Of a stretch of DNA of 64,000 bases, positions 19,850 to 30,975 are shown piece by piece; the stretch's first letter is position 1, and the number at the start of each line of letters is the position of its first letter. The stretch spans positions 558,001-622,000 of the forward strand of contig JAPDOI010000194.1 of the NCBI GenBank assembly GCA_029168955.1. Reading direction: 5' to 3'. The position numbers and the translations under genes are program-made. The notes beneath the pieces are model-generated. The model worked only from the letters and a program-made list of their open reading frames with translations, had not been told where the DNA came from and ran no database searches. The DNA comes from Aplectana chamaeleonis. Taxonomy: Eukaryota > Nematoda > Chromadorea > Rhabditida > Cosmocercidae.

Positions 19850-21549
19850 AAAGGGGGTCATTGCTCAACACGAATCTGAGGCAAGTTTATCGGTTTTTGA
19901 CAACTTACTGTCGATTATGGTGGGTATCCAGTAGTTTGGTCAAAGTCTCAGATGTTTTTCGAACTACCATATACCCACGGAGACCCGTAATATATTGAAA
20001 ATTCAATAGGCGGACCTTAGATTATAGGTGAGCACACCCAATAACTCTGAAGGGGTGGTTTTTAGCCAGATCCATCCAAGAACTCTGGAAGTCGCCAAAA
20101 GTCGCGTTTAACCCCTAGAATATATTCCTGATGGAAAGCTTCAATCAAGTCTGCCAAGAGCTTCAGAAGATCCGCAAACGAACCTCATAATTCGATTGAT
20201 TCAATCTTAATTGTACTCCTCCATCGCTTATGGTCAGTTTAATTATGATCTATGGAAGGCATAAAACTGCCGACAGCTTTTTCTCGCGATGTGAAAGTTA
20301 CGGGATGAACGAAAATGTGTTGCAAGTTAAGCCTAGCTTGATCGGATGAGTCAGGGCGGGTAAGAAGCGCAGCGGTCGGTCATGGCAAAAAAATAACAGT
20401 GTTAGGAAGTCTTTGACATGATAAGCCCGATAAGCTTTACTTCGACCGGCTCAAAATGAGGGAGCTAGGCTATATGTGTATATATGCATATTACTAACAC
20501 TTTTTACAATTTGTAAATGCATATGCTAAAGCCTGGCACTTATGCATGTATAAATTCGTTCGCTGTTGCATAATGAGGGAGCAAGCGCGCTTGTATCACG
20601 CTGTCCGCGCCGCGCAGGGCCGGCGGCGCGAGCGCCCTGAAAAATAGGTTTTTGGAATTTTTTTCCCTATGTCCAGAAAGAACATCACTGTCAGCGGGTC
20701 TATTTTTTGCACTCCGCGAATTGAGATCAATTTAGCCCAAACCTCAGCACTATTCCAGTTATAGGGCTCCGATGTTGAAATTTTGTTCACCGAAACCTCG
20801 TCTAATTGGGTTATTTGAGGGTACTGCACACGAATATAAAGTCCTTTTTGGGGTTTTCAGCCAATTACGGTAGGTCACGATACATATACCGTAACGAGCC
20901 GTAGTGTCGGACTTGGATGAATGTTATCCAGGAAGAGTTCTCTGACGTGCCCAACACGACTACATAATCCCTTGTTCCAATTTCGGCTGGAACCCCGGCG
21001 GGAATAAGGGGCTATTCACACTGCTAAGCGCCAGCGCGGCACTCGCGTGACACGCAGGCGTGGCGTTAGATTATGAATGACCTAACGCCACGACCGCGCG
21101 ATGACGATACATTTTTTCCCATTTTACCTCTCTACGGCATAGCGTCACCGCTGGAGTAGTAATTGTCCCTCTAAGCGCGTCACGAGCATAGAAAATACAC
21201 ACGCTACAATGTCAGGCATGCGCGCATGCGCAAGCGCTGACAGGCATGAATAGTGTGTGCCTTAGAACCCCACTTGATAAGATTTTAATCTATTCTAAAA
21301 ATTCCACAAAACAAACGTATACCTACTGTATCCCTTCCAAAAACGGTTCACAATCGAAACGGTAATGATTGCTCAATGAAAAAGGTGAGGCTGAAGTTTG
21401 CTCCACCCCAACCAATTTACTCCGTATTTACCGCATTTCTTGTCAAACCCTGGGGTTAGGAAGGGGGAATGGCTCGCACGGAGAACAAAAAACACTCTAG
21501 AACCAACATCTACGAAAAATGAACGAAATAGAAAAAAATCGTCAACAAC
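19850..21549. other. FolD intron 2, remaining part
   Basis: Mostly unassigned. It contains R1-like words (CACGAATCTGAGG) near 19870, a 9-bp-arm hairpin TGGCGTTAG/CTAACGCCA near 21061-21090 inside a GC-rich 21000-21260 segment that may be a decayed MITE, and no convincing coding frame. Confidence 0.4.
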
Positions 21550-21723
21550 CTGCACTATAATCCCGTCGACATCATTATCCATGTTCAGCTTCTCAATCTC
21601 TTCGACAAGCTCCGACTGAGTGATAGTATCAGGTAGTTTGACAAGCCTTCCTTCAGCTCCTATTTCAGCTGCTTTCCTAATCTTTGCCCCGATATACACA
21701 TTAGAATCGGGACGATTTCCAAC
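21550..21723 (-). CDS. dao-3: FolD/MTHFD gene, exon 2 (catalytic Tyr-Lys-Gln)
   Basis: The exon has 174 bp, 58 codons, phase 0 at both ends: acceptor TTTTTGCAG, donor GTTGTT. It opens VGNRPDSNVYIGAKIRKA and ends DNDVDGIIVQ. Tyr51, Lys55 and Gln99 of the predicted protein match Tyr52, Lys56 and Gln100 of human MTHFD1, with a constant offset of one. This enzyme interconverts methylene-, methenyl- and formyl-tetrahydrofolate in one-carbon metabolism. Nematodes have a family member named dao-3; the symbol is given by family membership, and whether this is the mitochondrial or the cytosolic type cannot be told here. Confidence 0.93.
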
Positions 21724-21791
21724 CTGCAAAAAGGCACATCAGAACACGAAACTTGACTATAGCTGAAAATGAATGTTTAAAATCGAAAAAG

Positions 21792-22564
21792 GCAGGGTCA
21801 AGCGGGGTAGCGAAATCTCGCAACGGGGGTGGAGGAGAAAGCAATAAACTTCGTCCCCAAAATGAAGTTCAGAATAGATCAGAACAATTTCGGTCCAAAA
21901 ATGGGAATTTGGTGGAAATATCCCAAAAATATCGATATTTCGGACCCCAAAGAGAAGGATCGTAGCATTGTCCAGGTTTGAAACGCTTGAGCCCCACTAC
22001 TGAACTAATTTTCGAGGTCCGACAGTTTTAGTAATCAAACATAAACTGCAGAGAGATCGCGCCTCGGGGAAGCTTCGCAAAAATTTTGGATTTTGGGAAG
22101 ACTTCCGATGATGGGGGGTCACTCCTATTTAGACAGATTACGCAACGCCCAGCTTGGCATGTGGATCGAATCCACACCGCGGGTGTGGCTAAGGAGCAGT
22201 TCGGCTAGCACACGTGACGCGCGACGGAAAGGCGCTGTGCGCGCTCATCGTCCTTGGGGCGCGTTAACCGAGGACCTCCGAGAAAAGTAGTCGTTGTCCC
22301 ATTGTAGCCGTCCCCTTTATCATTTTTTGCATTTCATTCATGTTTTTTTGTTTCTAATGTGCTTTTTTAGACGCAATGCTTCTCGTACATACCATCGTTT
22401 CAATGGAATTCGCAACTTTTTTGAGAGCCCTTGATTAACGCGCCCCAAGGACGATGAGCGCGCACAGCGTTTTACCGCCGCGCGCGTCGTATGTACCAGC
22501 CGAACTGCTCCTTAGCCACACCCGCGGTGTGGATTCGATCCACATGCCCCCAGCTTGACCCTGC
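21792..22564. mobile_element. TIR element R2, copy carrying a palindromic insertion
   Basis: The perfect 12-bp termini GCAGGGTCAAGC and GCTTGACCCTGC enclose the element. The interior has the blocks of the 14519 copy in inverted order (GCGCCTCGGGG, TTCGCAAAAATTTTGG, GATTACGCAACGCCC). It is split near its right end by the palindromic element at 22157-22547. It lies in FolD intron 1. Confidence 0.65.
22157..22547. mobile_element. Palindromic TIR element, ~390 bp
   Basis: The long arms, 22157-22268 and 22434-22547, are near-perfect inverted repeats (outer GCATGTGGATCGAATCCACA, inner GGGGCGCGTTAAC). CCAGCTTG occurs on both sides, which suggests an ~8-bp target duplication. The spacer is about 165 bp and non-coding. 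The eight-base duplication would fit hAT or Merlin, but the superfamily is not assigned. Confidence 0.7.
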
Positions 22565-22879
22565 TGATCAGTGCTGCAGAGACCCATCAGAGCAGAATAT
22601 TCTCGGGTACAGGGGGGAATAGGAGCATGGGCGGGGTTTATCCCTCTGTCGGCCAATCGAAGGTCTCTCCACCCCCTAAGATGTCTCCGATAGGCCGACG
22701 GAAATATAGACCCCGCCCAGCACTCCCATCTCCGCCTGCTCCTAATCCTAATTCAAAAACAGATTCTCTCTAGCCTTGTTCTGGACAAAGTTTCAATGAA
22801 AAAAAGCGAAATTAGAAGTTCGAGAACTAGAATATTGTCACAAAAATTTAATCCATTTTTTTTACTGTAACGTGGATTT

Positions 22880-23907
22880 CATACTTTTGACGGTATGCAG
22901 TTGAGCGAGTTCAGCAAGATTAAGGACCTTGGTTTTCTTATGAAGGACTATCTTAGTTTCGACGATCACTGCCTCCAGGTCGCGTCCGTAGCTAACAGGA
23001 TGATGCACAGCGCGTTTAGAGCACTTTCTACTACCAATGCAAATGTACTGACTGAGGTGTATAAAACATACATACTTCCTCTAATGAAGTATGCTACGGC
23101 GGTATTCAATCAATACAAAAAGGGATCTATCAATGCGCTGGAGAGACAGCGTTCGGCGCGGAGTATGGATATCCACACCGGGGGTCTGACCAGCGCAAGG
23201 TTGGAGGGAGGGGGTCTGAGCCACCGGAAGACTAAGTGAACCACTCTGACCGCTTCTGGGAAGGGGGTTTGAGAAAATCGTCAAAAGTTTGCTTTCGAAT
23301 AGGGGGGTCTGTATAAATTTAGCCTCGTGCCGTACCCTGTGGAGAAGGTTCAGAATACTTATACACGCAGAGTTTACTTCTGGACATCGTGGTTTCAGAC
23401 TAATCGCAACGTGTGCCATGTCACCAGAAACGCTAAAGTGGGCCTAATCACTCTAGAGCACAGGAGAAGAAGGTTTGATCTGATAATGATATATAAGATC
23501 ATTCATGGATGTGCTGGTATCAAGGCTAGCCGGCTGTTAAACCTGAGATAGTCAACCACTAGGGGAGCGCCGGTGAAATTGGGCCTTGATGGGGCCAGGC
23601 GGAATGTAAGACAGCACTTCTTTGTCAAAAGGGCGGGGTTTGAACTCAACAAATTACTTCGGTCAGGTTTGGTAGTTCGGAAGTTCACTGAATTCAAAAA
23701 GACGCTTGAGAGTTTTCTGTTGTCTCAAGAGCCATGTTTATAAAATCTCATTCCCTCATGGTGCCGGTGTAAGCCTCGTAGTCAGTTTATCCATTTGTCT
23801 TATTATTGTCCTCTATCTTTAGTTTCTTTAACCTGCCGTTTCGGGGTTTCGTTTCGTTGTTTGTCTATCACACGGTTCTACCGTGTAGTAAATCAAATCA
23901 AATCAAA
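22880..23907 (+). pseudogene. LINE 3' end: RT C-terminal region and 3' tail
   Basis: The frame at 22880-23150 (IKDLGFLMKDYLSFDDH, then LTEVYKTYILPLMKYA) is the thumb/C-terminal region of a CR1/Jockey-like reverse transcriptase. It resumes at about 23330 (VEKVQNTYTRR, LEHRRRRFDLIMIYKIIHG) and ends with a stop at 23741-23743. About 180 bp of G-rich sequence interrupts it at 23150-23330. The 3' UTR finishes in a short AAATC tandem tail (23889-23907), as many LINEs do. The tail abuts FolD exon 1: only five intron bases separate them. It is 5'-truncated, as is usual for LINE insertions. Confidence 0.8.
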
Positions 23908-23912
23908 CGTAC

Positions 23913-24035
23913 TTGGACTATGGCGAGGACCACATTGAAGGTGGAATCTTCTTCCCTTCTCTGTTTGAGCTGCTCGGCTACGTCGCTCAACACTTCCTTC
24001 GATATCTCAACTCCGCTTATCAACTCTGCAACCAT
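23913..24035 (-). CDS. dao-3: FolD/MTHFD gene, exon 1 (N-terminus)
   Basis: The exon has 123 bp, 41 codons, from ATG at 24035-24033 to a GTACGT donor. It encodes MVAELISGVEISKEV at its start and FNVVLAIVQ at its end, joining exon 2 as LAIVQ-VGNRPDSN, a family hallmark. The ATG is supported because the catalytic residues then fall one position before those of human MTHFD1. No mitochondrial targeting extension is visible, unless an upstream exon supplies one. Confidence 0.9.
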
Positions 24036-24046
24036 TCCTGGAAGAT
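24036..24046 (-). promoter_or_regulatory. Possible splice or trans-splice acceptor before the FolD start codon
   Basis: On the minus strand the sequence is CATCTTCCAG-GA-ATG, an acceptor-like site two bases before the start codon. In nematodes this is a usual place for spliced-leader addition; a cis acceptor for an upstream 5' exon is equally possible. Confidence 0.4.
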
Positions 24047-24483
24047 GTTGCGAGTTGAACGCTGATTTGATTCTTGGACGCCGATATCAATAAAATCAGC
24101 TGATACGGAAGGTAAAGAAAGACTGCGATAACGACTGCAACGCCCAGACTGCAGAATTCTCTCATGAACGCAACACTGAAGTATTATCTAAGGGGTATTT
24201 ATTGCAGCGATCGGAAAATAGTCTTAAACAATGCCCTTTACCATCACACGCATTCGTTTTCGAAAGTAAATTCCGGTTCGCAGTTGCGGACGAACGCTAT
24301 AGCAAAGAACGCGGCTCGAGGATATTGCTCCGGGAACTCATGGCACCAGCACTTTAACTCGTCGCCCTAGCGCGATTTTAGCTGCTATGCATGTCATAAC
24401 AGTGGTTGGCCGCGACTGCGGACCGCAATTTCATTCCGACGCGGACAATACACGACTTTTCTGAGCGAGATTTACGTACAAGC

Positions 24484-24629
24484 CATAAAACGGCGAAATT
24501 CACATGGCTCCTAGGCGTGCTGTTGCGGAGCGGAGGCTAGAGACAGTGAGAGAGTGGAGGGCAGACGAAAGCTCAGGCGTCGCGCGCGCCGCTCGCGCCT
24601 CGAGTTATGTGAATTGCGTCGTTTTATAG
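24484..24629. mobile_element. ~146-bp MITE, TATAAAACG family
   Basis: The terminal inverted repeat is ATAAAACGGCGAAATTCACA on the left and its near complement on the right (TGTGAATTGCGTCGTTTTAT). A second copy, in inverse orientation, is at 56583-56729 inside a hAT-like element. The interior is GC-rich with CGGAGCGGAGG and AGAGACAGTGAGAGAG blocks. Confidence 0.75.
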
Positions 24630-26192
24630 AGGGTACTGCATTGCAAATGATGCAGAAACCAAGGCCACGAGACGGGCGAGAGGGCGCAAGACAAGGGGAG
24701 GGCAGCGTACAGTCGGCACGAATCGTACTGATACTCTGTCTTCCTTGTTGTGCGTTGGCGCAACCTCGGTGCAAGTATATGACAAGATATGAGCACTGAG
24801 TCTACGCCAGCAAATAACAATGAACAAAAAGTATGAGTAAGATCCGTTTCCTCTGTTTGGGAGACAAAATTGGTTTGTTCTTCCGCGTCTGTGAGAGGAG
24901 CGAGGGTAGAGACAGAGAGAAAGTGTGGAGGAGGAGACGCAGCATACATGCGCACACGCACGCGGTCAATGGCAGTAAATTTCACTCCAAAATAAAACAT
25001 ATACCCCGATTCTGCATTGCACCATGCAAAACTGTCTGGAAAAAAGTATTCTAAGTTGATGGAAGAATACAGGGTTTAGCGAGAAAACTTTTATACTAAA
25101 CCTAATTCTACTCCATCGGCTGACGGACAGCATCCTCTATATTGAAGAAGCCCCATCTAATTGGCTGATAGCGGGACTAGTCCCGCCCCAACCCATTCCT
25201 CCACAAGAACTGGAGGTGGCAAACATGGGCTCCATGACATTGCTCACCCGCGTGCGGACGCGTTGCGGTCCGGTGAGTGTCGCGCGCGCGGCGAATGCTG
25301 GAAACACATCGCCGTTTAGAAGAGTTTTCAGAGCTCCATACGAGTAAATGGACATCGATTATGACAAGAAATAAACGCAGGAAAGCTGAAACCGCTCCAG
25401 GAGCTGACAATTTATCTGATTTCACCTAAAAGCGGGGTTGTCGCGTCTCCGCCCATTTCGTCGCGCGCGACGCTCACCGACCGTGACGCAGCACGCACGG
25501 GTGAGCAATGTCCGCCTCCCGGCAAACATGTTCGCCTCTACCTTGTCTGAACAGTTTCGCTACGAAATCTTGGACGAGTCTCAAGGGTAAGACTCTAAAC
25601 AACAACATTCATTTCGTCAATTCTTAATCGTCTATAGAAAAAAGGATTTTTGCATTAATATGGAATTTTCGGAGGAACGGAAGATAAATGACAGAATACA
25701 GGCAGTTGAAAAGTGAATCTCCCTCAATACTGAAATGAAAACGTTTGCAACTGAAACTCTTACTAAAGGTCATAAAGTGCTATAGTCGCAAAATTGAAGA
25801 AAAATTCTTTAAAAAGTCGCTCCTACGAAAGATTCAGGCCAAACCTGGCATCAATCCCTCATACTATACTAATGCGCTATCAAATTTGATAGCGTTAATG
25901 CGGTAACACTTATTGGGAATATTTAATCCGACTTCCATACGGCTGAAATTCCACAAACTTCAGGACGTGTTTTGGAAACCCCAGGTTCTATGAAAGGCGC
26001 AAAAAAACATTCGCGAGAAGAGGAATTGCAAGAAAAGTTGGCTATCAAAGAAACTCGAGATCCATGAAGGGCAAAGTCGAACAAGAAGAAAAGAAGAAAA
26101 TTTAATGCGAAAAAAAACCGCGCTGCATTTGCATTGAAGCTGTCGGCTGCGTACTTCCACCCACACCATAATTGACGCCAAACCCGAAAAAT
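24630..26192. other. Unassigned region with repeats
   Basis: 24868-24990 (GAGCGAGGGTAGAGACAGAG, GACGCAGCATACATGCGC) is repeated at about 27940-28035. 25190-25290 and 25440-25530 form an imperfect inverted repeat built on GCGCGCG and TTGCTCACC words. An ATG at about 25529 opens 20 codons ending at a GTAAGA donor-like site, but it lies within that inverted repeat and is not called. Nothing else was recognised. Confidence 0.4.
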
Positions 26193-26887
26193 CGCTCTGA
26201 CACTGGCGGCGGTCTCCTACGGGAGAAAACGACCACCGTGGTCAACCACAGGAGGTGTTCTGTTGTGTGGATGACCGGACTAGAGAGAAGCGGTCTCCTA
26301 CAGGTCATAGAGCCGCATTGCGCGTCGCGCGCGGTACATCGGGCGTCAGTTATGCTGTGGCAGCCGCAGCCGACGCAGGCAAGCATTTTATATGACGTCT
26401 TAAACCAAAGAACGGCCAATCAAACGTAACTACACGTTGAACGATCGATGCAAACTCGCGCCGCATACGAGGCGCACAAGGATGCGGTGGACAGACAATG
26501 GCCATGCATCGAAGTCGGAGAGAGGACCAAAATCGAGTGAGGGGATCATGTGGTTTCCGACTTTGACGCGACGAGGGTGTAAAGAGCTATGATTGAGCTC
26601 AATCCCGAAGGCAAATTTTGAATGTGGCAGACAAGTAGCCATGCATGAACTATTTTTACGCTTCAAGAAAAGTAATCACGGAAAGCCGAGGGATTTGACG
26701 CAGATTCTTCCTTAAAGCCGTATTTGAAATTCCCTCCAAAATGAGATTTCGTTCAACTGCTGTACACGGTTCGGTCTCCTACGGGAGACAGATGGGACTC
26801 GTACATGTGGCAAACAGGAGTCCTATAGCTGATGAGGCTAGGACTCCCAGCCGACTCCCGTAGGAGACCGCTACCAGTGTCGGAGCG
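26193..26887. mobile_element. ~695-bp TIR element (GGTCTCCTACGGGAG)
   Basis: A 33-bp terminal inverted repeat starts CGCTCTGACACTGG and contains GGTCTCCTACGGGAG, with about 90% match between the ends. The same motif recurs inside (26289, 26771). No target duplication is clear and there is no transposase frame. Confidence 0.65.
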
Positions 26888-27074
26888 CGACGCCGGCTCG
26901 CCGCAAGTCGGTTGATGGAGGTCTTGTGTGAAATCGTTCAAAATTGACTTTAAGGCGCTTACTATATTCGAGGAACGGTCCGAAAACAAAATTCAGCTTT
27001 TTTTAGAATATTTCTCTTGAGTCAACTTTTGATTACTAACGGTGTCGTGGAAATCAATGCCATTTTTGTGTACA

Positions 27075-27225
27075 GTTAGATTCGTGACTTGTTTCCTCAA
27101 AAAAAAAAGAACATTTAAATCTCACCCGCGACTGGCGCGGGAGGGTTAAATCTCACCGGTGGCTGGCGGTATCGTAACCTGACCAGCGGCGCTCTTCTCT
27201 CGGCGTGAATCGATTAGCGGGCAGC
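27075..27225. mobile_element. One-ended copy of the TA-target MITE of 40424-40644
   Basis: It shares the left end (GTTAGATTCGTGACTTG), ACATTTAAATCTCACCCGCG, TTAAATCTCACCGG and GAATCGATTAGCGGGC with the complete copy. The right end is missing or lost by truncation. Confidence 0.6.
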
Positions 27226-27562
27226 CCCTTAAAATTTATGGCCTCCTGAAAACTGCTGTGGGGTCGTTCATCTAGCACTTCTTGGTCGATCATGAAGCAC
27301 TTCTACACAGAATATTGATGCGGTTGCCAAACAACGTGGAAACTGACAGGAAAAGCAGCAGAAAACACGAGCAGGAAAACTTTAAAAAATGACTGCAACG
27401 ATGTCTTTAAATGCACAAAAAAGTTCAAAATCGATCTTAGCGCAAACTTCAAATCCATTCTTGCAGTGTATTTAAACTGGTTTTCTCTTCACAAAAGAAG
27501 CTTTCTTAGAGACTTTTCCGGAATTTTCGTTCACACAAGAGGCCAAGCTATACTGTGGTTAT
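27226..27562. other. Unassigned spacer
   Basis: AT-rich sequence with short A and T runs. No gene or repeat boundary was recognised. Confidence 0.35.
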
Positions 27563-27825
27563 CTGGGCCAAATTCCGGTCCGCAATTGCGTCTCGACACG
27601 CGTTGCGACCGCACGCGCGGGAGTTAGTCGAGTTTCCAGCGTCAAAGCCAACTCGATATGGCTTTTTCATGCAGTTTTCTCCAATTTTGTTTACTTTCCA
27701 GTTACTAAAACCCACATATGTAGAGTCAACAGATCGGCGGCTGCGGCGCTGGAAACTCTTCCGACTCGAATGCGCGCGGCTACAAAGCGTGTCGAGAAGC
27801 AATAACGAACCGGAATTTGCCCCAG
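27563..27825. mobile_element. ~263-bp MITE, CTGGGCCAAATTCCGG family, copy 1
   Basis: The terminal inverted repeat is CTGGGCCAAATTCCGGTCCG with CGTCTCGACACGC further in, mirrored at the right end. Inside are AACTCGATATGGCTTTTT and ACAGATCGGCGGCTGCGGCG, shared with copies at 41723-41981 and 63151-63340. It is non-coding. Confidence 0.8.
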
Positions 27826-28932
27826 AGAAGCACAGTACGTAATCATAATGATAATGATGAATGGTCTTCTGCGCGTTCGATGCCTTTAGGAGGGAGAGAA
27901 TTTCTGGTCTATAGCTATCCTCTATTTTGGAGTGAATTTGCTCTGTTCCTTTGCGCGCTTGTGCGGAGCGAGTAGAGAGACAGCTAGAAAGTGTGGTGAA
28001 AAAAGAGGCGCAGCATACACGCGCAGACGCACGCGATGAACGAAAATGAAGGCCACTCGGAAATCAAGCGACACGATGATAATCGTGCTGGGAAAAGGTG
28101 AATCGTGCCGAAACCAAATGGTCCCAGCACGATTCTGATCCAGCCCACTTGCTGAGATGAGTTTTTTTGCTCATCCATGGGCCACTGACCTACCACGCCA
28201 GTCTAGGCAGTCGCGGTCATTGCTCAATGGTGAGAAATAGGGTGGAGAATCTCCCCCCATAAAGGTATCTAGATCAAAGCCATAATCTATTCGATGAGCT
28301 CGTGGAGGCAGTCGGACGAATAAAAAACAGGAAACGTGATAAAATTACGAAGAGAAATTACATCAATAGAACGGAAATTAAGGAACTGACACAAATATGT
28401 ATTAGACATACAACTAAAAATTTATACACCTTTATTGAGAGTTGCTTTTTTTGGGGGAAAATGGGAAATCTGGACTCTATGCAATTAGAATTCGAGTGTG
28501 GGTTCTTCCGAGTTCGAGAAAGGAACCTTCCTTTCTCCGCCTATCGCATCCTGGACGGCGAACAGGGTCGATAAACTCGGCAGATAATCGAAGCGGAGAA
28601 AAACTGCGACGGCACAGCAAAATCAGTTTGATGAATCTCCTACATCAAACCCAAACGGCAAGTGTTTTATGAAAAAAAAGGACAGTTGGCTACGGAAACC
28701 TAACGCTATAATGCGCACCAAGAACGATCATTATGGGTTCACAAAACCCTATATTTCTAGTTTCCGTATCCTAAAAAAGGTGGAAGGAAATCATCCTAGG
28801 CCCGTCTAGGAAGTCATAATGGGTGCTGAAAACGAGTATGAGTTCTGCTTTAAATTTTTTCTGAGATTACCGTAGGTAACTGTAACTAGATGAAACAGTC
28901 TGTGCACAGACGACATTTCCTCGGGCCCTTAA
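27826..28932. other. Unassigned region
   Basis: It contains the repeat shared with 24868-24990 (27940-28035) and a hairpin with AATCGTGCTGGGA / TCCCAGCACGATT arms (28078-28136). A plus-strand frame at 28275-28440 (LFDELVEAVGRI, YINRTEIKELTQICIRHT) faintly resembles the segment after the catalytic Asp in PLE or related reverse transcriptases, but no motif is complete, so no gene is called. Confidence 0.35.
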
Positions 28933-29417
28933 AGGCAGCACACACGCTCGCAAAAGTTGTTGAGATAACTACATTAGTGGGGTCGTACAAACCCCAGAAG
29001 AGCCCTCACGAAGTTGGAAGAGTTGAAAACGAGCTAAAATGACCGTATTTGAGCCGTATTGAGTCACAAAATCATCCTTTCTCCGCCCACCGATACGGGC
29101 TCCGCCCCTCAATACCAATGATCAATGCTCGATTACGGTCATTTTGGCTATTTTTTTACGCTTCTATCGTCGTGAGCATTCCAGGAAGGGCCGTACGAAT
29201 ACATTAGCGTCGTTATCCCCACAAATTGGTCGCTAGCTCCGCTATTTCAGCCAATGCGGTAAAACTCGTCCAGTTCTGGGCCAATGTAGAACAAACCGTT
29301 ATACCTTCATTTCAGTTGACTTTTTTCCGGTATTTTCGTTATCTCTGAATATTAACAGCTTCAGACCTTCGATTCATACCATAAAATTGATGTCATTTTT
29401 GAGCGTGTATGCTGCCT
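28933..29417. mobile_element. 485-bp MITE with TTAA target, copy 1
   Basis: The ends are AGGCAGCACACACGCTCGCA and TGAGCGTGTATGCTGCCT, flanked by TTAA at 28929-28932 and 29418-29421. Close copies are at 58801-59274 and 59279-59761. TTAA duplication is the hallmark of piggyBac-type transposition; no transposase is present, so mobilisation in trans is inferred. Confidence 0.85.
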
Positions 29418-29915
29418 TTAAAAGCAGTGGTCACGATGGAAAACGTTAACGAAAAGAGACAAAAATCAGCTTAGATTGAGAACAGCTGAAAAACTATGAA
29501 GACAGCGCGGTGAAAAACGGCTTAGAACTAGAGTTTCTAAGGCCCAAAGTTGCCAGTTCGTGCACACGTGCACAGCGCCGACAAAAAAGATCGCAGTCTA
29601 ATGCCGTGCGGTCAAAAATCATCGACATTCAGAGGGACAAATAAATGCAAATTACAGTTGAGCAATGAAATAAAGCACTCCAGTCAATGTTTTTGACTAG
29701 ATGTGTGCATAAATCCGAAGGTTCGTTGATTGAAATTCAATCTCAAGCTAGCCGATGTTCTTGATATAAGAGGTCACCGATGCTGATGATGTGGGTGGGC
29801 TCGTCCACCATCAAAAGACAAGAAAGTTCAGGCTTCAAATTTGACCCAAAACAGTGGTTGTTTCGCAATTTTTCTTTTAGGTCCTACTACTTGAGACCCA
29901 GAAAAGGGTTTAGAG
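29418..29915. other. Unassigned spacer
   Basis: No supported feature except the GTTTAGAG target copy at 29908-29915 used by the following element. Confidence 0.4.
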
Positions 29916-30589
29916 CAGGGCTGTGCGGAACTGTTTTTCAATATTTTCGGAAACGGGAACGGAAGAAAATAAGTCAAAAAACACCGGAAACGGTAATCTG
30001 GAAACGGAAACGGAACAGACCAAAATTTTTTGGGTTGTCTCATTCTCACCCTTCGCTGCTGCTCATTTCCCGCAGCTCTCGTTCAATAAACAATGATTTC
30101 AGTCAATAAACTAATACTTATTCGAAATAAAATTAGTACGAGGCATTTAGCGATTTTGAAGTCTCGCTTCTGGAAATCCGAAAAGGCAACCTTCAAAAAT
30201 ACTCTTTATATGTATGTAGCCGCCTTTCGAAATATTGTACAGCAGGGATGAGCGGTAATTGCCGTTCGCCAATTGTAGTTTGCTGGCCGCCTTGGGGTTT
30301 TTCCGTTGCCGTTTTCCGGAATTTTAATTTTCCGTGTCGCACACTTCTAGTGTACAGCCTCTTTCCAGAAAGTAGTCCAAGCGACACCAGGTGTCCTTTA
30401 AGGCTGATCAGAAGTCAATTTCAGATAATCAGCGACTACTTTTTCTTCTTTCAAATCATATTTACCAATTGGAGTGGATATCAAACGACTGGAATTGAAA
30501 AATGAAAAAAAAAACTCCTCGGCGAGATGCGAAAATTCTCGTATGATCTGCCTTAATCGAGCCTCCTCAGAGGATCGCGGGGTCGTAAT

Positions 30590-30730
30590 GGAGCACAATA
30601 GGCTTTCACCTTGACGAGGATAGCGAGGGCAGCACGAGGGGAAGAGCTGCTGCTCGAGCAGCACGTGCTGCCTTTGTGCTGCTCTTAGCAGCACGTGCTG
30701 CCCTCGTGCTCCTTTCGTCGCCTCAGCTGC
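30590..30730. repeat. GC-rich CAGCACGTGCTGC palindromic cluster
   Basis: Several AGCAGCACGTGCTGCC palindromes with GAGGGCAGCACGAGG / CCCTCGTGCTGC arms. Related CAGCACGAGGGG-type sequence recurs at 35060-35145 near the other end of the hAT-like element, in inverse orientation. Confidence 0.5.
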
Positions 30731-30975
30731 TGCTCTCCGTTTTGGCCAGCGCAGTGTGGTAACTTTGCTCGAAACGGTTCATTTGGGCAGCTACAAGGAC
30801 ACTGATAATCAGTTTGGAGAGTTATTTCCTTTGAGCATAAACATTTAGACTTCTGGATATCTGTATACAAGGTGCACACCCACGCCGCTTCGCGGCGTAC
30901 TTGTGGGCGTGCTTTAAAATCTATGGATTATTTGAATTACAGAGCAGTGCCTCGCTGCGCTAAACAGTCTTGAAG

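Noticed and set aside
21000..21260. GC-rich segment with hairpin and CACACTG/GTGTGTG ends as a complete MITE
   Set aside because: The ends do not match well enough and no consistent TWA duplication is present.
25529..25590. Possible first exon (ATG, 20 codons, GTAAGA donor-like end)
   Set aside because: The ATG lies in an inverted repeat, no following exon was found, and the peptide matches nothing known.
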